From positions 1 to 64,000 of the forward strand of contig CALWIO010000001.1 of assembly GCA_944380765.1 (NCBI GenBank): DNA of 64,000 bases. Reading direction: 5' to 3'. The notes beneath the pieces were generated by a model. That model ran no database searches and had not been told where the DNA came from. It saw only the letters and a program-made list of their open reading frames with translations. This document shows, in pieces, positions 8,976-17,877 of the stretch (positions are counted from its first letter, which is position 1; the number at the start of each line of letters is the position of its first letter). Source of the DNA: an uncultured Clostridia bacterium. Lineage in GTDB: Bacteria > Bacillota > Clostridia > Oscillospirales > Acutalibacteraceae. The position numbers and the translations under genes were made by a program.

Positions 8976-11015
8976 TCACTCCCCTGTGACATTAGCTAAA
9001 TCGTTAAGTATTTCAGAACTCGACAAATCGGCTTTTTTGCCGTTTGCTTCAAATATTATTATGCCGTTTTCACGGCGTATAAATCCCAGTTCCTCCAAAA
9101 CATCAAGAGAAACAAGCATTTTGCACAGATTTTCGGGCGGACATTTAGCCCTTATGAGCATACTTTCCGTATCAAAAGTCCAGCCGCCGTATGATTTAAG
9201 AAAAGAATACGCCCCCAGCAGAAAATCCCTTGACGGGGTTAAAAATCTTGCTTCGCGCGCGGCGAGTTTTTCACGGCGCATATACTTTTCATACAAGGCG
9301 TAGGATTTAAACAGCTTATCCTCGTCAACTCCCGAAAATCTTATATCCTTAATCTGTACCGAGGCTTTTATTTCGCCGCGGTACTCGTTTTTCTCAATTC
9401 TCACCGCCAGATCGACCAAGTCGCCGCAGCGGTAAGGAAAATCCGAAAGGGTGGCGGAAAACTTTACGGCGGTAAACTGCGTGCCGCCCTTATTAAAGCT
9501 CAAAAACAGGTGTTTGCCCTCGCCTATCGGTCTTATTGAAGAAAGGCAGACCGAAAAAATTCCGAAAACGGGCTGAGGATTGCCGGCTCCGAAAGGTTCA
9601 AGCGCTTCAAGATTCTGCGCCAGCGCGCCGTTTATATAAGCAGGATTGAGCTTGCAGTCAAGAGTCAGCTCCGGCTGAATTTCAGCGCCGAGAGATGCCG
9701 CGTATTCATTCACCGCCTCAAAAAACCGCCCGGCGTTCTCACGGGATATTCCAAGCCCTGCCGCCATTGTGTGGCCGCCGAAATGAGTCAGCAGCTCAGA
9801 GCAGGATTTAACGGCGTCATAAATTGAAAAATCGCCCACGCTCCTTGCCGAGCCGGTTCCCGAGTCGCCGTCAAAGCCGATAACCACCGCCGGTTTTCCG
9901 TATAGCTCCGTTAATCTCGCCGCGACAATTCCGAGCACTCCGTGGTGCCAGCCGTCGCCGCAGACGACTAATACTCTCGCGTGTTTAAGGCGGCTGTCCG
10001 CCTCGATAATCTCAACCGCCTCCGATATTATTCCGCTTTCGACCTGATGGCGCATAGCATTACACTCGTTTACCTCTTCGGCAATACCGAGCGCCTCAGC
10101 CAAATCTTCGCACAGCAGAAGCCGCAGCGCCGTATTTGCCGACGCCATTCTGCCCGCGGCGTTTATTCTGGGCACAAGCGAAAACGCCGCCGAGGTTGAA
10201 TTAAGAGCGCGCTCGCCCACCCCGGCTATCTGGCGCAGGGCGTTTATACCGCTGCACGGGGCGGAATTTATTTTAGCCAGCCCGTATTTTACTATCGCCC
10301 GGTTTTCGTCCTTTAAATCGACTACATCTCCTACCGTGCCGAGCGCTATAATATCGGCGTAACGACTGAGTGTTTCATGATAGTCGCCGTTTTCAAGAGC
10401 GCAGACTACCTTAAACGCCACGCCGACTCCCGCCCAGTCCTTAAACTGAATGTTGCAGTCCTCCCTGTGGGGGTCGACAACCGCCACAGCGTCGGGCAGC
10501 ACTTCGCCCGCCTTATGATGGTCGGTGACAACTGTTTCGATTCCGAGCTGTTTGGCGTAAGCTATTTCGGAAACCGCAGAAATGCCGTTGTCAACCGTTA
10601 CAATCAGTTTTACTCCCTGCTCTTTAAGCTCGTCTAACGCTGAGGCGGACATTCCGTAGCCCTCGGTTATTCTGTCGGGAATACGGTAAACGACATCCGC
10701 CCCGCGCGAACAGAGATACGAATACATAAGCGCTGTCGCCGTTACCCCGTCGGCGTCATAGTCGCCGTAAACGCATATACGCTCAAAATTTTCAAGAGCC
10801 TTATTTATCCTTTCAGCCGCTTTGTCCATATCCTTGATAAGATACGGGTCGCAGAAGCTGAAATCGTTGTCAAAAAATTCCTCCACATCTTCGTACTCGG
10901 TTATACCCCTTGAAACGAGCACAAGGGACACAAAGGGGTCAAGGCTGTGCTGCTCGGCTACAAGCGCCGCGGCGTCCTTATCAATATGAGCTGTTATCCA
11001 TTTTTTGCGGCTCAC
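8976..11015 (-). CDS. recJ: Single-stranded-DNA-specific exonuclease RecJ
   Basis: A 679-residue DHH-family nuclease. Motifs appear in order: GDYDADGVTATAL (motif I), TVDNGI, TDHHKAGE (the DHH), DPHRED and GGHTMAAG (DHHA1). A C-terminal OB-fold segment is also present. RecJ degrades single-stranded DNA 5' to 3' in recombination and mismatch or base-excision repair. The start is GTG at 11015, preceded by an AAGGGGGG ribosome site. It is the first gene of the long minus-strand operon, just below a good promoter. Confidence 0.95.
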   Translation of the reverse strand: MSRKKWITAHIDKDAAALVAEQHSLDPFVSLVLVSRGITEYEDVEEFFDNDFSFCDPYLIKDMDKAAERINKALENFERICVYGDYDADGVTATALMYSYLCSRGADVVYRIPDRITEGYGMSASALDELKEQGVKLIVTVDNGISAVSEIAYAKQLGIETVVTDHHKAGEVLPDAVAVVDPHREDCNIQFKDWAGVGVAFKVVCALENGDYHETLSRYADIIALGTVGDVVDLKDENRAIVKYGLAKINSAPCSGINALRQIAGVGERALNSTSAAFSLVPRINAAGRMASANTALRLLLCEDLAEALGIAEEVNECNAMRHQVESGIISEAVEIIEADSRLKHARVLVVCGDGWHHGVLGIVAARLTELYGKPAVVIGFDGDSGTGSARSVGDFSIYDAVKSCSELLTHFGGHTMAAGLGISRENAGRFFEAVNEYAASLGAEIQPELTLDCKLNPAYINGALAQNLEALEPFGAGNPQPVFGIFSVCLSSIRPIGEGKHLFLSFNKGGTQFTAVKFSATLSDFPYRCGDLVDLAVRIEKNEYRGEIKASVQIKDIRFSGVDEDKLFKSYALYEKYMRREKLAAREARFLTPSRDFLLGAYSFLKSYGGWTFDTESMLIRAKCPPENLCKMLVSLDVLEELGFIRRENGIIIFEANGKKADLSSSEILNDLANVTGE

Positions 11016-11052
11016 GCTGCGTCCCCCCTTTTCTGAGTTTTTCTAAAAGAAA

Positions 11053-11081
11053 ATTATACCATTAAATACGCTTTATTTCAA
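11053..11081 (-). promoter_or_regulatory. Promoter of recJ-rel-...-hup operon
   Basis: On the minus strand TTGAAA and TATAAT are separated by 17 bases, about 40 bases before the recJ GTG. Gaps between downstream genes are under 45 bases down to hup, so this probably drives nine genes. Confidence 0.75.
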
Positions 11082-11097
11082 GGCTTTGAGCCAAAAA

Positions 11098-11127
11098 AGC
11101 GGCACCGCTGAGCATTACGGCGCCGCT
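11098..11127 (-). terminator. Terminator after glycosyltransferase gene
   Basis: AGCGGC and GCCGCT form the outer stem with an inner CCG/CGG pair; on the minus strand the hairpin is followed by a T run. It separates the glycosyltransferase transcript from the recJ promoter. Confidence 0.75.
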
Positions 11128-11132
11128 GAAAA

Positions 11133-12053
11133 TTATTTTTTTGCGTCAGTCCTTTTTGACACTATATAGCGGGGGCGCCCCTTGACCTCCTTATAAATCG
11201 CGGCGATATATCCGCCGATTATACCGAGCGCCATCATAATTGAGCCGCCTATTAACAGCAGCAGCAGAATTACGGTTGTAAAGCCCTCCGCAGCGCTGCC
11301 GAGCAAAAATCTTATAAGAGTCTGCACGGACATACCCGCCATAAACAGAAGAAGTATTCCGCCGAACACGGTTATGAGCTGAAGAGGCGCCGTTGTAAAG
11401 GAAATAATATTTGTTACCGCGTATTTTATAAGGGATTTATAATTCCATTTGCTTTTTCCGTTTTCCCTTTCGCGCACCTCAAAAGTGACCTGTGTTGATT
11501 TAAATCCCGCCCAGAACGACAGAGCGCGGAAAAACGTATTCCTCTCTGGCAGAGCGGTCAGCGCGTCAATAACTTTGCGGTCAATCAGCTTGAAATCCGA
11601 TGTGCTTTGCATATCCACGCCGACAAAACCGCTCATCAGTTTATAAAAGCTCTTCGCGAACAGGCGGTAGAAAAAAGGCTCTTTTCCACGGCTTTCCTTA
11701 ATCCCCTCAACCACCTCGTAGCCGTCAAGCCAGAGGCTGTACATCTCGGCTATTTTTTCAACGGGAAACTGCAAGTCGCAGTCGGTAATCACGGCGCAGT
11801 CGCCCTCAGCCTCGTCAAGCCCGGCGCACATAGCCGCTTCTTTTCCGAAATTGCGTGAAAATCCCACGCCCTTTATACGGCTGTTTTTTTCGGCGCAGGC
11901 GCATATTTTCTCATAAGTCCTATCAGAGGAGCCGTCGTCAACGAAAATTATCTCGTACTCGATTTTTTCCTTTTCAAGAAGCTTTACCGTTTCGTTTGCG
12001 GCTTTTTCAATATTCTGTTCCTCGTTGTATGACGGAATTATTACTGACAGCAT
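11133..12053 (-). CDS. GtrB/DPM1-type family 2 glycosyltransferase, membrane-anchored
   Basis: A 306-residue GT2 enzyme beginning MLSVIIPSYNEEQNI, with VDDGSSDRT (nucleotide-sugar binding), DCDLQFP (the DXD-like metal site; most relatives read DADLQ) and a KSKWNYKSL segment typical of polyprenyl-phosphate glycosyltransferases. Two hydrophobic segments near residues 225-248 and 257-286 anchor it in the membrane. Such enzymes load glucose, mannose or aminoarabinose onto undecaprenyl phosphate for wall or lipid modification. The sugar and acceptor are not determinable. It is monocistronic, with its own promoter and terminator, and divergent from glmU. Confidence 0.88.
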   Translation of the reverse strand: MLSVIIPSYNEEQNIEKAANETVKLLEKEKIEYEIIFVDDGSSDRTYEKICACAEKNSRIKGVGFSRNFGKEAAMCAGLDEAEGDCAVITDCDLQFPVEKIAEMYSLWLDGYEVVEGIKESRGKEPFFYRLFAKSFYKLMSGFVGVDMQSTSDFKLIDRKVIDALTALPERNTFFRALSFWAGFKSTQVTFEVRERENGKSKWNYKSLIKYAVTNIISFTTAPLQLITVFGGILLLFMAGMSVQTLIRFLLGSAAEGFTTVILLLLLIGGSIMMALGIIGGYIAAIYKEVKGRPRYIVSKRTDAKK

Positions 12054-12113
12054 ATTTTTCCTCCGGCTGTTTATATATAGAATGTGCGCTTAAACTGTTT
12101 CAAACATACTTTA

Positions 12114-12142
12114 AATATAGCATTGAGCCGGAGTTTTGTCAA
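12114..12142 (-). promoter_or_regulatory. Promoter of glycosyltransferase gene
   Basis: On the minus strand TTGACA and TATATT are separated by 17 bases, roughly 60 bases upstream of the ATG at 12053. It lies back to back with the glmU promoter. Confidence 0.75.
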
Positions 12143-12154
12143 TCAAACAAAGTA

Positions 12155-12183
12155 TTGAAATGCGGGGATATTTGTGGTAATAT
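12155..12183 (+). promoter_or_regulatory. Promoter of glmU-pth-mfd
   Basis: TTGAAA and TAATAT with a 17-base spacer, about 48 bases upstream of the glmU start. The three downstream genes are spaced by 14-16 bases. Confidence 0.7.
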
Positions 12184-12230
12184 TATGGTGAGTAAATATC
12201 TTTGTATATGTCAGGCGGAGGGGATTTTTT

Positions 12231-13616
12231 ATGATGAGAAACGACATGGCCGTTATCATGGCCGGAGGCGCGGGAATGTACCTTAAATCGGGTATGCCGC
12301 CCGTTATGGCGGAGATAATGGGCAAGCCCATGGTAGCGAGAGCCGCGGCGGCGGCTGTAAACTCCGGAATAGGAACGGTTGTAGCCGTTGTTCCGGCTAA
12401 GGACACGCATATTTCAGAATACCTTAAATCGGAATTTCCGGGGAAGACGATACACTGCGTTGAGCAGGCTGTTCCGATGGGAACGGCTCACGCTGTTTTA
12501 CAGGCTTACGAGCACATTAAAAACTGCGCCGAAGCCGGCGGAAATGTGCTTATTTTAAACGGCGACACGCCTTTTCTTGACGCGAACACGGTCTGCTCGG
12601 CGTATGCCTGCCACAAGTCGGCGGACAATGATGTTACGGTTATAACCGCCATTGTTTCAAAGCCCTTCGGCTACGGCAGAATAATACGCGACACCGAAAG
12701 GCGTTTCAAAGGAATTGTTGAAGAGCAGGACGCCGACAGCGAGGTTAAAAAAATCAACGAGATTTCAGCCGGCACTTACTGGTTCAAGGCTGAGAAGCTG
12801 CTTGAAATAATCGACCGTATTCCGCCGAGGGCAAACGGTCACTACAATATGGTTGACGCCGTTTCAATGATTATCAGTTCCGGCGGCTCGGCAGGGACAT
12901 TCTTCGCTCCCAAGCCCGACATTATACTCGGCGCAAACAACAGGATACAGCTTATGGAGCTTAACGAGTACGCCAAAAGGCAGGAAATTGAAATGCACCT
13001 TACCGCCGGCGTTGACATACCTTTCCGCGACGGCGTTATTATCGAGCCGAGCGTTGAGATAGGAATAGGCACCTGTATTCTTCCCAACACCATGCTTAAA
13101 GGTAAAACAAAAATCGGCAAGGGCTGCACAATAGGTCCCAATACCGTTGTAACCGACAGCACCATAGGCGACAATGTTAAACTCAACAATGTTCAGTGCA
13201 CTCTTTCGGTGGTCAAGAACAACGCCGACATAGGCCCCTTTGTTCAGATACGCCCGAATTCGGTTATAGGCGACAGCGTTCACCTGGGCAACTTTGTTGA
13301 GGTTAAGAACTCCAACATTGACACGGGCACAAAGGTTTCGCACTTAACTTATGTGGGCGACTCAGATGTGGGCAAGCGCGTTAACTTCGGCTGCGGCACG
13401 GTCACGGTCAACTACAACGGCAAGGCTAAATTCCGCACCACCATAGGCGACGATGTTTTTATAGGCTGCAACACGAATCTTGTGGCGCCCGTAAAGGTCG
13501 GTGACGGAGCTTACACGGCCGCCGGCTCGACTATTACCGAAGATGTTCCCGACTGCGCTCTGGGCATAGCGAGGGCAAGGCAGGTTAACAAAATCGGCTG
13601 GAAACTCAAGAAATAG
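12231..13616 (+). CDS. glmU: GlmU-like bifunctional UDP-GlcNAc synthesis protein with altered N-terminal motif
   Basis: A 461-residue protein with GlmU architecture: an N-terminal nucleotidyltransferase (about 1-225) and a C-terminal left-handed beta-helix acetyltransferase. The C-terminal half keeps the family residues (IRPNSVIGD, GNFVEVK, SHLTYVGD, NFGCGTVTVNYNG). The N-terminal half keeps NGDTP and GYGRII. However, the signature written GxGTRM...PK in GlmU reads GAGMYLKSGMPP here, so the arginine and lysine equivalent to E. coli R18 and K25 are Tyr and Pro. EINTG reads EISAG and GEYY reads GHYN. The acetyltransferase activity is likely intact; the uridylyltransferase is doubtful. A GGAGGGG ribosome site precedes the ATG. 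The order glmU-pth-mfd matches Bacillus with prs and ctc missing. Confidence 0.85.
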   Translation: MMRNDMAVIMAGGAGMYLKSGMPPVMAEIMGKPMVARAAAAAVNSGIGTVVAVVPAKDTHISEYLKSEFPGKTIHCVEQAVPMGTAHAVLQAYEHIKNCAEAGGNVLILNGDTPFLDANTVCSAYACHKSADNDVTVITAIVSKPFGYGRIIRDTERRFKGIVEEQDADSEVKKINEISAGTYWFKAEKLLEIIDRIPPRANGHYNMVDAVSMIISSGGSAGTFFAPKPDIILGANNRIQLMELNEYAKRQEIEMHLTAGVDIPFRDGVIIEPSVEIGIGTCILPNTMLKGKTKIGKGCTIGPNTVVTDSTIGDNVKLNNVQCTLSVVKNNADIGPFVQIRPNSVIGDSVHLGNFVEVKNSNIDTGTKVSHLTYVGDSDVGKRVNFGCGTVTVNYNGKAKFRTTIGDDVFIGCNTNLVAPVKVGDGAYTAAGSTITEDVPDCALGIARARQVNKIGWKLKK

Positions 13617-13632
13617 AGGTAACAAACAAAAT

Positions 13633-14244
13633 ATGTTCAACAGATTCAGAAAACAAAACGCTGTTTCTGCCGGCACACCTGAATTTATTGTCGCGGGGCT
13701 TGGAAATCCCGAGGGAAAGTACACCCTGACGCGGCATAATTCGGGGTTTTTGTGCGTTGATATGCTGGCGCAGAAATACGGCTTTAAAATTGACCGCCTT
13801 AAATTCAAATCGCTTATCTGCGACACAGTTATAAACGGACACCGCTGCATAGTTATGAAGCCGCAGACCTTTATGAACAACAGCGGCGAGGCTGTGCGCG
13901 ACTGCGCGGAGTTTTACAAAATCAAGCCGGAAAACATTATAGTTATTTTTGACGATATTTCCCTTGACATAGGCAAGCTGCGCATACGCCGCAAGGGCAG
14001 CGACGGCGGTCACAACGGCATTAAAAGCATTATTTATCACTTGAACAGCGATAATTTTCCGCGCGTTAAAATAGGCGTGGGCAAAAAGCCTGACCCCGAC
14101 TACGATTTAGCCGCGTGGGTGCTTTCAAAATTTACCGAGCCGGAGCTTAAAACGCTTGAACCGGCTCTTGAAAAAGCCTGTGACGCCGCCGTTCTTTTAA
14201 TGGACGGGGAATGCGACAAAGCCATGAATCTTTATAACGGCTGA
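13633..14244 (+). CDS. pth: Peptidyl-tRNA hydrolase
   Basis: A 203-residue Pth enzyme. The family start FIVAGLGNPEGKYTLTRHN carries the asparagine and the catalytic histidine in TRHNSGF. MKPQTFMNNSGEAV and the SDGGHNGIKSI motif follow, all standard. It recycles peptidyl-tRNAs that drop off the ribosome. About 17 extra residues precede the usual beta-strand. It lies between glmU and mfd, as in Bacillus. Confidence 0.96.
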   Translation: MFNRFRKQNAVSAGTPEFIVAGLGNPEGKYTLTRHNSGFLCVDMLAQKYGFKIDRLKFKSLICDTVINGHRCIVMKPQTFMNNSGEAVRDCAEFYKIKPENIIVIFDDISLDIGKLRIRRKGSDGGHNGIKSIIYHLNSDNFPRVKIGVGKKPDPDYDLAAWVLSKFTEPELKTLEPALEKACDAAVLLMDGECDKAMNLYNG

Positions 14245-14258
14245 CCGGAGGTTTTACT

Positions 14259-17200
14259 ATGTCCGCAATTATAAAGGCCGCCGCTGACTGGGGCGAATTC
14301 CGCGCGGTGCGCGACAGCATAAAAAAAGGCTCTCTGCCGCAGGGTGTTTTAGGACTTATCCCCTCACAGAAAGCCTATATAATATCAGCGCTTACCGAGA
14401 GCCTTGAAAAAAAGGCTCTTATTGTTGTGCCCGATGAGAGCACAGCTTTTAAGCTCTGCGACGACCTTGCCGCTTTCGGGCTCAGGGCGCTTCACTACCC
14501 GTCGAGGAGCTTTTCGTTTTACAGCACCGACGGGCAATCCTACGAATACGAGCAGAAGAGAATACGGGTACTGCGCCGTATGCTTGACGGCAGCTGCGAC
14601 GCCGTTGTTGCCTGCGCCGAAGCCGCGGCCTCCTACACGGTGCCGCCCTCTGTGCTGGCGGAAAAATCCCTGCTGTTAAAAAAAGACGCGGAAATCTCGC
14701 TTGACGCTGTTTTATTCGCTTTAAACGCCGCCGGATACACCCGTGTTGACGCGGTGGAGGGCATAGGTCAGTTTTCCTGCCGGGGCGGAATTGTGGATTT
14801 CTTTTCGCCCGACGATGACGAGCCTGTGCGGATTGAGCTTTGGGGCGACACGATTGACGCTATGTGCCGTTTTGATATTCAGTCGCAGCGGCGCACAATG
14901 AACATTGACGAGATTCTGATAGCACCCTCGCGCGAGATAATCATTGACGATTCGGCCCTTCTCTGCGAAAAAATAGAAAAACTGGCGTCGGGCATAAGGG
15001 GCAAAAACTCCGCCGCCGTTAAAGAAAAGCTTTTTGACGACTGCGAAAGGCTTAAAAGCGGGTTAAAACCCGGCTCAGCCGACAAATATCTGCCGCTTAT
15101 TTACTCCCCTGCCACAGTTTTTGACTACGCGCGGGACTATCTGCTTTTCTCTGCGGAAACGGGCTCCGTAAAAGAGAGGTTTTCGGCATTCACGAAATTG
15201 CAGAACGAGGATATTAAAGCCTGTTTTGCCGACGGCACTCTTTGCAGGGGGCTTGACAAGTTTTCGCTGAGCTTTGCGGAAATTATAAAAAAATACGAGG
15301 AATTTCCCACCACCTATCTTGACAGTTTCGCGAGGGGCAGCTTTGACACGCCCGTTAAGAGTCTGACAGCTTTCAGCGCCTCTACGCTGCCTGTATGGAA
15401 CGGCAAGCTTGATGTTTTGTGCGAGGATATTGCTCCCGTAACTGCCGCGGGCGGCACGGCGGTTGTATTTGCCGGCACCGAAAAAAGCGCAAAAAATCTT
15501 GCCGAGGCTCTGAATGTGGAAGACATAAGCGCTGTGTATTTTCCGGTTATTCCGGCTCAGTTCCCGAAAAAAGCCGTCAGCGTTCTGCCCGGCTCAATAA
15601 GTTCGGGTTTTGCCTTTGAGAGAGAAAAATTCTATGTTTTTACCTACTCAAAAATATACACTTCAAAATCCAGACGCCGCAACTCCGGCTTTAAGGCGAG
15701 GGATACCATTCACTCCCTTGACGAGCTGAAAAAGGGCGACTACATTGTTCACGCTGTTCACGGAATAGGAATTTTTGACGGAGTGACGCAGCTTGAATCG
15801 GGCAAAATCATAAAAGATTATATCAAGATAAAATACGCCAAAGGAGACGCTCTGTATCTTCCCGTTACGCAGCTTGACCTGGTTTCAAAATACATCGGCC
15901 CTCACGAGGACGACTCAAAGCCTTTAAAGCTCAACAGACTCGGTTCAAACGAGTGGGAGAAAACAAGAAGCAAGGTGCGCGCCGCCGTTAAGGATATGGC
16001 GGACGGACTTATTAAGCTGTACTCTCAGCGTATGAATTCAAAGGGCTACGCCTTTTCGCCCGACACGGATATGCAGTCGGACTTTGAGAGCCGTTTTGAG
16101 TTTGAGGAAACGGGCGACCAGCTTCGCTGTATTGACGAAATCAAAAGCGATATGGAAAAGCCGTATCCCATGGACCGTCTGCTCTGCGGAGACGTGGGCT
16201 TCGGCAAAACAGAGGTTGCGCTCCGGGCGGTTTTCAAATGCGTTGCGGACGGCAAGCAATGCGCTATTCTTGTGCCTACCACAATACTCGCGCTCCAGCA
16301 TTACCAGACGATTATAAGGCGTTTTGACTCGTTCCCGATTGAGGCGGAAATGCTTTCACGCTTCCGCACGCCCGCGCAGCAGGCCAAAATCATAAAGGGA
16401 GTAAACAGCGGATTTATTGATATAATAGTCGGCACTCACCGCCTTATTTCAAAAGATATTAAATTTAAGGATTTAGGGCTTTTAATAGTTGACGAGGAAC
16501 AGCGTTTCGGCGTTGCTCAGAAAGAAAAGCTAAAAGAAAAATTCCCGGGAGTTGATGTTCTTACGCTTTCGGCTACGCCCATTCCGAGAACCCTCAATAT
16601 GGCTATGTCGGGAATACGGGATATGTCGGTAATCGAGGAGGCTCCCGCCGACCGTTTTCCCGTTCAGACCTATGTTGTGGAACACAGTCTGCCGCTTTTG
16701 TGCGAGGCTATGGAAAAAGAGCTGCGCCGGGGAGGTCAGGTATATTACCTGCACAACCGCACCGAAACCATTGATGCCGCCGCTGCCGCCATAAAGGAAT
16801 ATCTGCCTGACGCGCGCATAGCGGTGGCTCACGGAAAAATGAACGAGGAACAGTTAAGCGATATCTGGCGCGACCTTATGAACGGGGAAATTGATATTCT
16901 TGTCTGCACCACGATAATCGAAACGGGCGTTGATGTTCCCAACGCCAACACGCTGATTATTGAGGACGCCGACCGGCTCGGGCTCGCTCAGCTTCATCAG
17001 CTCAGAGGGCGTGTGGGCAGAAGCGCGCGCCGGGCAAGCGCCTACCTCACCTACAAGCGTGACAAAAATCTTACCGAGACAGCCTACAAGCGGCTTCAGG
17101 CCATAAGAGAATACACGCAGTTCGGCTCCGGCTTTAAAATAGCCATGCGCGACCTGGAAATAAGAGGAGCGGGAAATCTTCTCGGCGCTCAGCAGCACGG

Positions 17201-17741
17201 TCATTTAGCCGCCGTGGGATACGATATGTATATGAAGCTTCTCTCGGAGGCTGTCGCAGGGGAAAAGGGCGAGCCTGAAAAGAAAACAAGGGAATGTCTT
17301 ATCGACCTGCAAATCAACGCTCACATACCCGAAAAATACATCAGCTCCCTGCCGCAGCGTCTTGCCGTTTACCGCAGAATCGCCGATGTGCGCACCTTTG
17401 AGGACGCGGAAGATGTGCGCGACGAGCTGCGCGACCGCTTCGGCGATATTCCGCCCTCGGTTGACGGGCTTATTGAGGTTTCGCTAAGCCGCAACACCGC
17501 CTCGTCAATGGGAATTTTTGAAATAGGTCAGCGCGGCGACATAATAGCCCTTTACTGCGACGAGATTGACGCTTCGCTTGTGCTTGACATATCCTCTGTT
17601 CTCCGTTCGAGAGTAAGCGTTACCTCCACGGGCAGAAAGAGCATAAATGTCAGAAAGCTTGAAAACCAGACTCCGCTTGACACATTAAAGGAGATTTTCG
17701 CCGCCGTTGAAAGCCTCAGAAATTTCTCCAATCAAAATTAA
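14259..17741 (+). CDS. mfd: Transcription-repair coupling factor Mfd
   Basis: A 1160-residue Mfd, the expected size. Domains in order: a UvrB-like N-terminal region (about 1-330), the RNA-polymerase interaction domain (DYIVHAVHGIGIFDG, about 490-560), and a RecG-like translocase with Walker A GDVGFGKTEVALR near residue 645, DEEQRFG near 745 and QLRGRVGRS. A C-terminal UvrA-binding domain follows. Mfd pushes stalled RNA polymerase off lesions and recruits UvrA. In Bacillus spoVT and spoVB would follow; here the operon ends at a terminator instead. Confidence 0.98.
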   Translation: MSAIIKAAADWGEFRAVRDSIKKGSLPQGVLGLIPSQKAYIISALTESLEKKALIVVPDESTAFKLCDDLAAFGLRALHYPSRSFSFYSTDGQSYEYEQKRIRVLRRMLDGSCDAVVACAEAAASYTVPPSVLAEKSLLLKKDAEISLDAVLFALNAAGYTRVDAVEGIGQFSCRGGIVDFFSPDDDEPVRIELWGDTIDAMCRFDIQSQRRTMNIDEILIAPSREIIIDDSALLCEKIEKLASGIRGKNSAAVKEKLFDDCERLKSGLKPGSADKYLPLIYSPATVFDYARDYLLFSAETGSVKERFSAFTKLQNEDIKACFADGTLCRGLDKFSLSFAEIIKKYEEFPTTYLDSFARGSFDTPVKSLTAFSASTLPVWNGKLDVLCEDIAPVTAAGGTAVVFAGTEKSAKNLAEALNVEDISAVYFPVIPAQFPKKAVSVLPGSISSGFAFEREKFYVFTYSKIYTSKSRRRNSGFKARDTIHSLDELKKGDYIVHAVHGIGIFDGVTQLESGKIIKDYIKIKYAKGDALYLPVTQLDLVSKYIGPHEDDSKPLKLNRLGSNEWEKTRSKVRAAVKDMADGLIKLYSQRMNSKGYAFSPDTDMQSDFESRFEFEETGDQLRCIDEIKSDMEKPYPMDRLLCGDVGFGKTEVALRAVFKCVADGKQCAILVPTTILALQHYQTIIRRFDSFPIEAEMLSRFRTPAQQAKIIKGVNSGFIDIIVGTHRLISKDIKFKDLGLLIVDEEQRFGVAQKEKLKEKFPGVDVLTLSATPIPRTLNMAMSGIRDMSVIEEAPADRFPVQTYVVEHSLPLLCEAMEKELRRGGQVYYLHNRTETIDAAAAAIKEYLPDARIAVAHGKMNEEQLSDIWRDLMNGEIDILVCTTIIETGVDVPNANTLIIEDADRLGLAQLHQLRGRVGRSARRASAYLTYKRDKNLTETAYKRLQAIREYTQFGSGFKIAMRDLEIRGAGNLLGAQQHGHLAAVGYDMYMKLLSEAVAGEKGEPEKKTRECLIDLQINAHIPEKYISSLPQRLAVYRRIADVRTFEDAEDVRDELRDRFGDIPPSVDGLIEVSLSRNTASSMGIFEIGQRGDIIALYCDEIDASLVLDISSVLRSRVSVTSTGRKSINVRKLENQTPLDTLKEIFAAVESLRNFSNQN

Positions 17742-17748
17742 CCGGCAA

Positions 17749-17782
17749 AATCCCGTCCGTTACAAAAAAACGCGCGGGATTT
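17749..17782 (+). terminator. Terminator after mfd
   Basis: AATCCCG pairs with CGGGATT around a 20-base loop with an internal GTT/AAC pairing, followed by a T-rich tail. Confidence 0.7.
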
Positions 17783-17793
17783 ATTTTTTGCTG

Positions 17794-17822
17794 TTGACTT
17801 TAACGGTAAAAAGTGTTAAAAT
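17794..17822 (+). promoter_or_regulatory. Promoter of aryl-acid operon
   Basis: TTGACT and TAAAAT with a 17-base spacer, 55 bases upstream of the first ligase ATG. Genes down to the PaaK-type ligase are spaced by at most about 35 bases, so one transcript is likely. Confidence 0.75.
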
Positions 17823-17877
17823 GCAAAAGTGAATTATTCAGGGAAAGTTCTGCCCTGTTATTTAAGGAGAAATTAAA

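Noticed and set aside
13362-14040. Two open frames antisense to glmU and pth (13362-13880, 13606-14040)
   Set aside because: Both are shadows of well-supported genes, with no ribosome site.
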